A DNA stretch of 64,000 nt, taken from the NCBI GenBank assembly GCA_954871525.1, contig OX940861.1, positions 10,338,842 to 10,402,841 on the forward strand. The letters run 5' to 3'. This document shows positions 1 to 9,833 of this stretch, in pieces. The position numbers were made by a program, and so were the translations under genes. The DNA comes from Parietaria judaica. Taxonomy: Eukaryota; Streptophyta; Magnoliopsida; Rosales; Urticaceae. The stretch's first letter is position 1; each line of letters starts with the position of its first letter. The notes below the pieces were generated by a model that was given only the letters and a program-made list of their open reading frames with translations, had not been told where the DNA came from and did no database searches.

Positions 1-1320
1 AACGAGATCGAAGAGAACGAGGACGAGGACGAGGAAGGGGAGCGGGGAGTTATGGACGACGATGAAACAGAAGATTGGAGGACGCCCTTCCGAAGGTACA
101 TACTTGAAGGAACGCTGCCCGAAGACCCGCAAGAATCCCGAAAGATCAAGTCAAAAAGTTCCAGGTACACCGTCCTCGACAACATACTTTACCGAAGAAG
201 CTTCGCGGGTCCCTACCTAAGATGCCTGGGCAAAAGGGAGGCCAAATACGTCATGCGGGAAATCCATAGCGGGGATTGCGGAAATCACTCTGGCGGGCGA
301 TCCCTGCTTAAAAATACTAAGCGGCAAGGTTTCTTTTGGGAAACCATTGTCGCCGATTGCATCAACCACGCCAAGAAATGCGAGAAATGTCAGCGGCACG
401 CGCCAGCAATCAACTGCCCGGCCGCCGAAGAACTCTCAGTGGTCTCGATTCCTTACCCTTTCATGAAATGGTCGATGGACATCGTCGGCCCCATGCCCAT
501 CGGCACACGACAGAAGAGGTTCATGCTCGTCGTCACGGATTTCTTCACCAAATGGACGGAGGCGGAGGCATACGCCAACATCAAGGATTCCGATGTCGAG
601 AGCTATGTTTGGAAGAACGTTATTACTCGCTTCGGATTGCCCCGGGAGATAATCGCCGATAACGGGTCCCAGTTCATCTCGAAGAGGTTCGGAGATTTCT
701 GCAAGCGATGGAGGATAAAACTCAACACATCGACTCCGCGGTACCCCCAAGGCAACGGGAACGCCGAGGCGGTCAATCGAACCATCGTCGACAACATCAA
801 GAGGAGGCTCGGCGAAAAGAAAGGACTGTGGGCGGACGAGCTACCAGGAGTGCTATGGGCTTATCGGACCACCCCTCATTCCGCGACCGGCGAGACGCCT
901 TTCTCCTTGGCCTTTGGAGTGGAGGCTGTGATCCCAGCAGAGGTTGACATTCCGAGCCTTCGTCGAACGCTAGCCCCTAGCGGCGAAGAGGATAACGAGC
1001 AAGGTCTCCTCCATAAGCTCGACCACATCGACGAGAGGCGTGAGCGAGCAAGCACGCACGTTGCCAACTATCAAAACACGATCGCGCGCTTTTACAACAA
1101 GAAAGTGCGCCCGAGAAGGTTCAGAGTCGGGGAGATGGTCCTCCGACGAGTCTTCCAGAATACCGCCGAAGCAAATGCCGGGAAGCTAGGGCAGACCTGG
1201 GAAGGCCCTTACATGGTTACCAATATCGTCAAACCGGGAGTCTATGAGCTAAAGAATACGAAAGGAGCAAAAGTAATACGGAGTTGGAACGTGAAACACT
1301 TAAAAAAGTTCTACCAGTAG
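1..1320 (+). CDS. Ty3/gypsy integrase, 5'-partial pol fragment
   Basis: The frame is open from base 1 (the first ATG is at 52) and ends with TAG at 1318-1320, so it is the C-terminal end of a longer polyprotein cut by the window. The order is an acidic linker, an HHCC zinc-binding domain (H in REIHSGDCGNH, then CEKCQRH), and the integrase catalytic core with its three acidic residues: D in SMDIVGPMP, D in IADNGSQF, and E in GNAEAVNRT. A basic C-terminal domain ends in VKHLKKFYQ. It would insert reverse-transcribed element DNA into the host genome. No stop or frameshift is seen, so this stretch may be a fairly young copy. Lineage assignment rests on motif wording only. Confidence 0.88.
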   Translation, partial: NEIEENEDEDEEGERGVMDDDETEDWRTPFRRYILEGTLPEDPQESRKIKSKSSRYTVLDNILYRRSFAGPYLRCLGKREAKYVMREIHSGDCGNHSGGRSLLKNTKRQGFFWETIVADCINHAKKCEKCQRHAPAINCPAAEELSVVSIPYPFMKWSMDIVGPMPIGTRQKRFMLVVTDFFTKWTEAEAYANIKDSDVESYVWKNVITRFGLPREIIADNGSQFISKRFGDFCKRWRIKLNTSTPRYPQGNGNAEAVNRTIVDNIKRRLGEKKGLWADELPGVLWAYRTTPHSATGETPFSLAFGVEAVIPAEVDIPSLRRTLAPSGEEDNEQGLLHKLDHIDERRERASTHVANYQNTIARFYNKKVRPRRFRVGEMVLRRVFQNTAEANAGKLGQTWEGPYMVTNIVKPGVYELKNTKGAKVIRSWNVKHLKKFYQ

Positions 1321-1564
1321 CCCCATCTCACTGATTCACTCTCTTCTTTAAGCATATAAATCTTATCTTTTTTGCCAGTTGGGGAAGTCCCGACCCTCTC
1401 TTGTTCGGGGCTATTTTCTTTTTGCATGACCTCGACTTTTGATTGAACTGATTCGAAATTTTTTGCTACGGATGACCCGTTTCTTATCTCAGACTCGTCG
1501 GAGGAAGGAATTTCTACATTTTCTACACACGCACCGATGAAAGCTTCGAGAAAATTATAGTATA

Positions 1565-1735
1565 TAACAATATACATATATACGGCTAAGGGTACCGAGC
1601 AAACCCGGTCCGGCAAAACATGTCGAGATCCATATACGGCTAAGGGTGCCGAGCAAACCCGGTCCGGCAAAACAGGCCGAGACCCTATATACGGCTAAGG
1701 GTGCCGAGCAAGCCCGGTCCGGCTAGAGAGCCAAG
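1565..1735 (+). repeat. three ~58-bp tandem units in element 3' untranslated region
   Basis: The phrase tatacggctaagggt followed by gccgagcaaacccggtccgg occurs three times about 57-60 bp apart, starting near 1579, 1634 and 1690. It lies between the integrase stop and the LTR and is therefore part of the retrotransposon. A 45-bp AT dinucleotide run follows at 1742-1786. Confidence 0.75.
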
Positions 1736-1745
1736 AATAATATAA

Positions 1746-1787
<42 letters not shown>

Positions 1788-1993
1788 CCCGAAAGGGAGC
1801 AATCGGAAACAACCAAGGGGGACGCAAAGGAGGCTTGGCGAGGAAAAGGAGCAATTTAACAATATAAACCACGCGAGGAGCCGAAGAAGAAATCATCGAC
1901 CGGGAGGATAACTAATGCCGGCTAGAACCGATCTCCGAAACAGTTATGCTTTATTTTGCCAAGTGTATACACTTGATAAAATGGGGGACTAAC

Positions 1994-2957
1994 TGTTAAG
2001 GTCGGATTTTGTCAAATCCATCCTCAACACAACTCGTGTCGTTTTGCCCACAAACGACATGGAAGGGGGCGAGGAAGTTCAACCCCGAGGGGGATTATCC
2101 CCGACGAGGATGGTCCCCGAGGAAGTTCAACCCCGAGGGGGATTATCCCCGACGAGGATAATCTCCGAGGAAGCTCATCACCCGAGGAAAATCTCCGAGG
2201 GAGTTCAACCCCGAGGGGGATTATCCCTGACGAGGATAATCTCCGAAGAAGCTCATCCCCGACAAGGATAATCTCCGAGGGAGTTCTACCGCGAGTGGGA
2301 TTATTCTCGAGGAGGATCATCCCCGAGGAGGTTTGATCACGAGGAAGTACAGCCACACAAAAGCAAGTTGCGAAGAAGTGTCTCATCACACTCGACGAGG
2401 GATTTCGTCATGATGATTGTGCAGAGTCCGATGACGGCTGAAGGGACGTGCATTTAATGAAGCTCACCTACCCACTCGATAAAAGGCGTCAGCGCCGGGG
2501 CTTGCAAAGCCCGATGACGGCTGAAGTGACGTGCATTTAATGAAGCTCACCTACCCAAAATGACAGTCTGCTCGGAAGCGACGTAAAGCAGAAATCCGCC
2601 ATGCCTTCCATCGAATCACTCTGGGGAGCGAATGACTAAAAAGGGAAAAGGCGGGAAAAATGCTTGGGGGCATAATGTAAATCGTAAACTCTATAAAAGG
2701 CAAAATAAGCCTCATGAGAAAGGAGGGAGGGGAGAAAAGAAAAAGGAGAGGAAGAAATCTTGTAATAGAAAAAGGCCAAGGAAACCGAGAAATCTGAGGC
2801 TCATGATCCTTCATCTGTTCAGCTATTCAACGGAAGAAAACCGAGCTCATTTCGGAAATTATAATAAAACAGAGATATTCATCATTTATTGTTATTTATT
2901 TGTTATTTGATGATTATCTTTGTGAGTGGAAAAGGGTGGTGAAAAACCCCCTCTACA
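1994..2957 (+). repeat. 3' LTR of the gypsy element (proposed bounds)
   Basis: The LTR is taken to start with TGTTAAGG just after the purine-rich aaaatgggggac tract and to end with CTCTACA, giving the TG...CA form and about 964 bp. A TATA-like ctataaaagg lies at 2691-2700 and an aataaa-type signal near 2862. U3 holds degenerate repeats built on ccgaggaagttcaaccccga (about 2062-2340). It also has a direct duplication of cgatgacggctgaag plus following sequence, near 2429 and 2511. The 5' LTR is not in view, so both ends are inferred. Confidence 0.55.
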
Positions 2958-4744
2958 GTTAATATGTATGTTAAGTGTATAATATTATTTGAAGTGTGTA
3001 ATATTAAGTTAAATTATTAGGTGAAGTGTATGTGTATGTGTATGTTAAGTGTGAATGTGTGATATTAGTTGAATAACAAAAAGTCCCACATTGATAGATG
3101 ACAAGAGTTTGGTGATGTTTATATACCAAATATTAGGGACAAGGGCTTGAGCCCTTTGGGTCATAGGATTTTGTGGATGGGGGATGACTCACACAAATGT
3201 TACACCACACACGCGCGCGCGCCGCCGCCGCCGTCCGACCGGCCGTGGCGAGGTAGGGTGCTCTTGTGTGAGTATAATTATTTATGCCGAAAGTTTAATT
3301 AGTATTTTTGTCGAAATCTAACCAAAAATATGATTTTTGCCGAAAATCCAACCATTTTTTGCAGTTTTTACTCACAAAAACGACAAACGATTTTCCACCC
3401 ACCTGCCCATGCGAATTTCGCAAAATTTGGTAAAAATCCAACGAAACGACGAGGCTTTCGTTTCGCATACCTCCGAAAAACAAAAATCGGTTAAAATGTC
3501 GTTGGAGAATCGCAAAATTTAAAACCTTGATTTGAATACAACTATTATTAATTATATATATACAAAACAAAACAAAAAGAAAATCTAGTTACCCATTGAT
3601 TTTTTTTTTTTTTGAATGATGATCATTGATTATTGAATGATGATAATAATGAAGGGTATAATAAAAAAAAATGGAATATTTGACAGATGTAGAATTTCAT
3701 ATGTAATTTGGGTTAGCTATGCCTATGATTCTGGAATCATTTTATAATAATATGAGAAAAATGTTTATAGTTTAATTTAAATTAAAGTTCATTGGAGAGA
3801 GTTTTTTTTTTTTTGAGGAAATTTGGAGAGAATATTATTGGTATTGGAAGAAGTTGAGCTAAAGAAAAGCATCATCTGTGCCTGTAGTTTTTTATTCAAG
3901 ACGACGTCGTGTTGAGATCCTATGGGCCATCCTAATAGGACTTGGCTAATTGGGCTTTTTCTTTGGCCCAATATAGTTTGGGTTGAAAAGTCTTTTAGAA
4001 ATGATGGTCCAATCAATGGGCTTCATATAGCGATGGGCTTTTTTTTCTTTCTCAAAGTTGAACTGAATTTCCTTTTGTTAATAAATTGAGACCATGAGAG
4101 ACTTCGTAGATAATTCTGCACGCAAATATACACACATATATATATACATATATATATATATACTTATACAATTTATTATTTTGATATTTACCACTAAAGT
4201 GCTCTGCGTAGATGTTCCCTGGAGGTTAGTAATTCTTGAATATAAAATTAGGAGATGTTACTTTAGCTGCCTTTAAATTTGACAACAAGGTACATTAGCA
4301 TGTAATATTCAACACAATGTTTGCAGGCTTCGCCTTCAAGTTTGTTCTTGTATTAAATATAGAAATGCAGCCTTTTATATTAATATATTAGCCTTCCTTT
4401 TTCTTTTCCAAGTCCAACTGATGAATAATTTAACACATCATAATTCGTATACATTGATGTCATCTTTCGTGTTTCGTAACCCAAAATGGGAATGAGATAA
4501 GCCTTTTTAAGTTTTGTTCATCACCAACTTTTAAATTTCTTTTACATACATAAAAAAAAAAAGTATTGACATTAATATCTCTTCAATTTTGTTAGTTGGT
4601 GCACTTTATTTTCTTTTAACTTTTGATAGATTTACACTTTGCTTTTCACACGCTAAAAATACGATAAAATAATTAAGTTATTTACAACTCTACTTATTTT
4701 AAGTTAATTTTTTTTTCTATCATACTATTTTCTTTAATTTCTTA
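2958..4744. other. intergenic AT-rich DNA with GC patch and snRNA-type promoter-like motif
   Basis: No gene is seen. Around 3082-3093 the sequence agtcccacattg resembles the plant snRNA upstream element RTCCCACATCG, with tatata about 26 bp downstream (3120-3125). The same combination also occurs inside plant LTRs, so this may be a retroelement remnant. A short CG-rich patch (cgcgcgcgc and gccgccgcc runs) lies at 3211-3255. The remainder is AT-rich with poly(T/A) runs and no coding signal. Confidence 0.5.
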
Positions 4745-5037
4745 GACCATCTTCAACTAGACGGCATAACACCAAAATGCAGTCCATTTTACACCTAATG
4801 GGACTGCATATTTGACACTAAAATGGTGCAAAATGCAATTTGTGAATAGTATCACACCACATTTGGTGTGACACTGTACAAAATTGCATTTGTAATTTAT
4901 TATTATTTATATATTTTTTTATCAGGTAATTCTAATAGAGAAAATTAATTATTTATTATCATATTTTGGTCAAAATAAGAAAGTACACACATTTTAACAT
5001 GGGAGGTAGCTAACATCGACTTCGGGGTTGCAAAAAC

Positions 5038-6575
5038 ATCGAAGTCGGTGTTTTAACCCCGAAAACGGTGTTACTAACCCCGACTTCGATAGTAGCAACC
5101 TCTAAAGTCAAAACTTTACTTTGGGGTTGCTAACACCGACTTCTATAGTTCTAACACCGACTTATATAGCTAGCAACGCCGAATTCGGATACTAAGCACG
5201 TTGCAGATCTGCACAACATTCGTATTTTTGCTATAACTTTCTCAGTTTTGATCCAAATTTTATGAATGAACTACCGTTGGAAAGCTAAGAGATATATCTA
5301 CAACTTTGTAGTTTTAAGTTTTTTCATAAAATTTCTTCACGTTTATGAAAATTAGCTCGCACAAAATATTTTTTGTTACACAAATATCTAGGTTTCCGTT
5401 TCGGCGTAAATTCCGTATTTTTTATTACTTATTTTACAAAACTTATAACTAATAAGTTGTAGATCTACTATTTATCTTTCCAATCATAGTTTATTTATAA
5501 AATTTGGATAAGAATTGAGTGAATTAAGACAAAATACGAATGTTGTGTAGATTATCTCCGAATTCGACGTCCGAAGTCGGCGTTTTAACCCCGAAATCGG
5601 TAGTAGCAACCTCTAAAGTCAAAATTTGACTTTGGGGTTGCTAACACCGACTTCTATAGTTATAATACCGACTATACTTAGCAACGCCAAATTCGGATAC
5701 TAAACACGTTGTAGATTTGCACAACATTCGTATTTTTGCTATAACTCTCTCAGTTTTGATCCAAAATTTATGAATGAACTATCGTTGGAAAGATAAGAGA
5801 TATATCTAAAACTTTGTAGTTTTATGTTTTTTTTTTCATAAAATGTCTTCGCGTATATGAAAATTAGCTCGCAAAAATTATATTTTGTCACACAAATATC
5901 CAAGTTTTCGTTTTGGGGTAAATTTCGTATTTTTTATTACTTATTTTACAAAACTTGTAACTAATAAGTTTTAGATCTATATTTTATCTTTCTAACCATA
6001 GTTTATTTATAAAATTTTGATAAGAATTGAGTGAGTGACAAAAATACGAAATTTGTGTAGATTATCTCCGAATTCGGTGTCCGAAGTTGGTGTTTTAACC
6101 CCGAAATCGGTGTTATTAACCCCGACTTTGGACGTAGCAACCTCTAAAGTCAAAATTTGACTTGGGGGTTGCTAACCCCGACTTCTATAGTTATAACACC
6201 AACTTCTATAGTTAGCAATGCTGAATTCGGATACTAAATACGTTGTAGATCTGCACATCATTCGTATTTTTGCTATAACTTTCTCAATTATGATCCAAAA
6301 TTTATGAATGAACTACCGTTGGAAAGCTAAAAGATATATCTACAAATTTGTAGTTTTAAGCTTTTTTTTTTCATAAAATGTCTTCACGTATATGAAAATT
6401 TGCTCGCAGAAAATATTTTTTGTTACACAAATATCCAAGTTTCCGTTTCGGGGTAAATTTCGTATTTTTTATTACTTATTTTACAAAACTTATAACTAAA
6501 AAGTTGTAGATCTATATTTTATCTTTCCAACCATAGTTTATTTATAAAATTTGGATAAGAATTGAGTGAGTTATG
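5038..6575. repeat. ~520-bp tandem repeat, about three units, inside the Harbinger relic
   Basis: The units start near 5038, 5567 and 6078 at the recurring phrase gaagtcggtgttttaacccc. Each then passes through gtagcaacctctaaagtcaa, cattcgtatttttgctataa, acaaatatccaagtttccg and ataagaattgagtgag in the same order. Unit lengths are about 529, 511 and at least 490 bp. A single further unit lies at about 14200-14745 in the second Harbinger copy. No protein-coding frame spans a unit. Confidence 0.85.
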
Positions 6576-6589
6576 CCAAAAATACAAAA

Positions 6590-6901
6590 TTTGGAGTATT
6601 GCCGGCAAGATTTGCGATTGTGGCCAGACCATCACGCCGTTGGAAGAAGAAAGTGTTACATGATATAATGACAACTTGTATCATAATGCACAATATGATC
6701 ATAGAGGATGAACGTGATGTTTATGCAACAATTCAAGAGCGAGCCGAAGCCCCGATTGCAGGAGTTGAGATGATGAGTAATGAGGAAGCTCGATTTCAAG
6801 AATTCTTAGCTCGGCACAAACAAATCAGGGATATGGAAGCTCATATTGAACTCCGAAATGCACTAATTGAACACTTGTGGACTGAATATGGTAATTCATA
6901 G
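6590..6901 (+). pseudogene. Harbinger-type transposase (ALP1/HARBI1-like nuclease), C-terminal fragment
   Basis: The frame reads FGVLPARFAIVARPSRRW, then IMTTCIIMHNMIIEDERD, and near the end RDMEAHIELRNALIEHLW. This is the conserved C-terminal third of plant Harbinger-derived DDE nucleases, including the HNMIIEDE block. The N-terminal part with the first catalytic Asp residues is missing. The fragment is joined directly to the third tandem unit upstream, so an internal deletion fused repeat and coding region. It cannot make an active transposase by itself. Confidence 0.85.
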
Positions 6902-7149
6902 AGTTGGTACAAACTACAATGTAATTTATCTTATGTGTATGTGTTTTAACTTTTAGGTAATGTAATATGTTTTTTAAGTAATGTAATATTTATTTGAATT
7001 TCAAATAGTTTTTCAATTTATTTATTTATATTTATAATTATTTATTTATTAAATGATTTATTAGTTAATTAATAATTAACTAATTAATTGAATAATAATG
7101 ATTTATTAAAACTATTAAATTATAAAAAGTAAGATAGACAAGGAGGCAT

Positions 7150-7330
7150 AGACTTGACTCGAATTCTTTGTCGCAATTGTAACGCGGTTGCTAATTTCCT
7201 AGCAAAATCGCGTATCCCCGAGGGGACTACGGATTTTTGGTCGTGTAATTGCCCGGAGTGGCTTGACAATGTCGTACAACGGGATTTAACTCCCTCTCTT
7301 TAATGAAATCTTCTTCCTTCAAAAAAAAAA
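7150..7330 (+). mobile_element. LINE 3' tail (RNase H end plus poly(A)), severely 5'-truncated
   Basis: The frame reads NCNAVANFLAKSRI, then CPEWLDNVVQRD and a stop, followed by an aatgaaat signal and a run of A at 7320-7330. The same order (EVANALAKRR, CPEWLVATVLRD, stop, aatgaaatcat, poly(A)) ends the long LINE at 32190-32351, so this is a dead 5'-truncated insertion of the same kind. It sits in the right part of the Harbinger relic. Confidence 0.8.
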
Positions 7331-7470
7331 TGGCTCACTAGATTTGGTACAATTACAAATACTCTCGAGAAAGTTATATGTTGGAAATGTTAAGCATTGT
7401 AACGAAATATAAATTTAGGTGCAAAATGCACCCATATGAAAAAAGTTGCGGGGCATTACTAGAGCAGTGA

Positions 7471-8962
7471 GAGACAAAGCGAAGGTAGTCAAGGCAAGAG
7501 AAGGCGCGTATGTATGGTATAAGCTATAAGGAATAGGCAGGTCATAATAATGATTAACCCTTGTATTTTTTGACCGTCTGTTTGTGCCCAAATTTCTTCG
7601 GTTTTCCGACCAAAACAGAAAGTCATTGGGAATGGCGTCTATTAAGTTAAGCATGATTTGACCACTCGAAAACGTCCACTTTAAGCAAGATTTTCGTTGT
7701 AATTTGTAAGAAAGAAAGCCATAAAGACAGAAAGACCCCCCTCGAAAGTTTATGATTTTGTCACCCCCTTTTAGGTGAAAAAATAAATAACCAACTCCAC
7801 TGACTTTTCTTAATTTTTTTTCTTCTCCATAAAGTGCAAAATTAACTACCTTCCAATGCAAGTCCCGAACCGAACCCGACAAGCACTACACGAACAAGGA
7901 GAAGAAAAGGGTTTAAAAATAAAGCACATGAGCCAACCTTTATATCGTACGCGCGTAATGAATTGGATTGGACTCAGAGTGAGTGACCCTTATTTTAGGG
8001 ACTGAAAGCTAGAACCAAAAGTACAAAAGTTATCGTGGTAATAAATAATTCACAACATGGACACTATAACTTCTGATTTTTGACATAGGTCCCCTCATTT
8101 CCAAAAATAACAGAATTGCACTTTAATTCTGTATTTTTCTTCCTATGTAATACTTTTTTTTTTTGACATTTGTTTTTAATTTCTCACCCTTTATATATGA
8201 GGGATTAAATTAAATAATAATACTATTTTAATTTTTGGGCCTTTGACAGTGTAACTTGAATTTTTTTTTTAATCTATAAGACTTTTTACAAATAGTAAGT
8301 CAGAAGATAATTTTTATCAAAATTAATGGTGTCTTGAGAGGTGTGCATGAGTTGCTCGAGTCTACGACCCGTATGGAGCTAATATTCTAAATATGGAACC
8401 CATAATTTCGGATTTCTGGTGTAAATCCGGGAAAAATCCAGAACACAAGGTTCTGGTTCAGAGTTTTGAATTCGATTAAATATGGAACCGGAACTTTCTG
8501 GTTTCGAATTTTTTTTTTCTTTCAAAATTCGGATTCTATTTTTCTTTTGTCCAATCAGAACCGTTGAATTTTTTATCCGGCGACCGATTTTAAAAACTAA
8601 AGAAAAATAAAATTTTGCATTTACCAAACCGGATATTGGATTCCGGATAAATTATGGTTCCGAAAAAAATCAAGAACCAAAAAATTCTAGTTCCAATTTC
8701 ATTAGGAAAAAAATTAACCAGTACCAATATTGAATTTCATTCCATGTTTACAGGTTTATCTAGATGAGTGTTGTCTGTCTATAGGCTATCGACCCACCAA
8801 CTCATTTCTTTTTTGTTAAAAATAAAGTTGTGTATGCTTAGGCTACAACACTTAAAATTTTAGGACGGATTGCGTGTTCTCAAACCAACAGATGATTCTG
8901 TCAGCTTAGATTTTATCCCGTTTGCCTTTAGAACTCAAAACACGGGAGGGAGAGTTCTAAAT
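7471..8962. other. intergenic, no supported gene
   Basis: A 155-codon open frame exists on the minus strand (7415-7882) but matches nothing recognisable and overlaps the proposed transposon end. At 8340-8700 the sequence is rich in gaaccgg, ttccggat and aattcgga words on both strands. This resembles the interior of a degenerate hAT-type element beginning near gaggtgtgcatgagttgc, but no terminal duplication was found. Confidence 0.4.
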
Positions 8963-9244
8963 GAGAAACTTCATAAAATGACCTTCAAAACACTACATAT
9001 TCTTTTATTACACCTCAAGTTTTCATAATTCTCAAAATAACCTTTTCAAATTTCATTTACCAAAATACCCTGCAAAATTTACATATCGCGTCCTGAAAAA
9101 TAGACATACTGTGTCTGGAAAAATGGACAAAATTAAGGGTATTTTGGTACATAAAATTTAAAAATGTTGTTTTGAGAATTATAAAAACTTAAGGTGTAAT
9201 AAAAAAAGATGTGGTATTTTGGAGGTCATTTTATGAAATTTGCC
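8963..9244. mobile_element. MULE-type MITE with ~110-bp inverted ends
   Basis: The left arm contains cttcataaaatgaccttcaa and the right arm, read in reverse, contains tttcataaaatgacctccaa. Pairing continues for roughly 110 bp on each side through ttattacacctcaagttttc and its counterpart. The element is flanked by an 8-bp direct repeat, ttctaaat, at 8955-8962 and 9245-9252; one more base (g/c) would make an imperfect 9-bp site. Long inverted ends with an 8-9 bp duplication fit a Mutator-like non-autonomous element. Confidence 0.85.
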
Positions 9245-9596
9245 TTCTAAATTCCAATTAAACTAACAGTAACGTAGAGAGTAGCTACATATATTACATA
9301 AAGATAAAAGAGAATGTAAAGTTTAAAGCTATAGGAGGACAAAAATAGAAAATTATAAAGTAAAGGGACGTAATTGCAAAACTAAAAAGGTGAAGAAAAT
9401 GGAGTGAGATGAATAGTGTCCTCGTTAAACGTGTCCCCTGTTTGCAGGCTTCTACTCAATACCTCACGCTGCCAAACAAAGCCACACAACTTTCCCCCAC
9501 AGTGCCTTTTCCCCCCTCTTCTTTTAATCCGGGGTTTTTCTTCCCACATCTCCCAAACACACACACACTTTTCTCTTCTCTCTCTCACAAATCACA

Positions 9597-9833
9597 ATGA
9601 TGCCCTCTCTCGAGCGCAGATTTTGGCAACTGGGCTTCTTCTTTCTGCTCCTCTCTCTGCTGGCCTTCGGAGACACCACCGAGCACCAAGAGACCTACCA
9701 TGGCCGAACCAGCACTTCTTCACAACGACACCAGAAGACGAGGACGAGGCGCTTGTTGTGGCCTTCCTTCGACGCTTTGTTCTCGAGCAAGAGGAAGGTT
9801 CCCAACTCTGCCGATCCTCTCCACAATCGTTGA
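9597..9833 (+). CDS. CLE-type secreted signalling peptide precursor
   Basis: A 78-residue intronless frame. Residues 8-25 (RFWQLGFFFLLLSLLAFG) form a hydrophobic signal peptide. A variable, basic region follows, and the frame ends in SKRKVPNSADPLHNR directly before the stop. That end matches the 12-residue CLE motif (residues 66-77, RKVPNSADPLHN) and is closest in wording to the CLE25/CLE26 group, which begins RKVP. CLE precursors are cleaved to a 12-13 residue apoplastic ligand for CLV1/BAM-type receptor kinases. Unusually, the otherwise conserved Gly6 is Ser and Pro7, normally hydroxylated and arabinosylated, is Ala. ATG ATG at 9597 and 9600 allow either start. Family call is firm; activity is not known. 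Confidence 0.85.
   Translation: MMPSLERRFWQLGFFFLLLSLLAFGDTTEHQETYHGRTSTSSQRHQKTRTRRLLWPSFDALFSSKRKVPNSADPLHNR

Larger units (their letters stand above)
1..2957 (+). mobile_element. Ty3/gypsy retrotransposon, 3' part (Tat-like lineage)
   Basis: The window opens inside the pol region of a gypsy element on the + strand. In order it shows an integrase reading frame to 1320, a non-coding stretch with three tandem ~58-bp units (about 1565-1735), an (AT)n run (1742-1786), a polypurine tract near 1979-1989, and a long terminal repeat. Integrase wording such as IHSGDCGNHSGG and WAYRTTPHSATGETPFSL is typical of the plant Tat/Retand group. The 5' half and 5' LTR lie outside the window, so a target-site duplication cannot be checked. 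Confidence 0.85.
4745..7470 (+). mobile_element. PIF/Harbinger-type transposon relic
   Basis: The left end, ttagaccatcttcaact followed by ggcataacaccaaaatgcag, is shared with a second copy at 11803-11969. Both follow a TTA/TAA trinucleotide, the usual Harbinger target site. The interior holds about three ~520-bp tandem units and a transposase C-terminal fragment (6590-6901). The right end is less certain. After an inserted LINE tail, ggtgcaaaatgcaccc (7420) and ggggcattactagagc (7450) resemble the terminal region in reverse, so an end near 7470 is proposed. The element is non-autonomous as it stands. Confidence 0.6.

Noticed and set aside
7415..7882. 155-codon open frame on the minus strand
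   Set aside because: No recognisable domain or signal peptide; overlaps a proposed transposon end and has the composition of intergenic DNA. Taken as chance.
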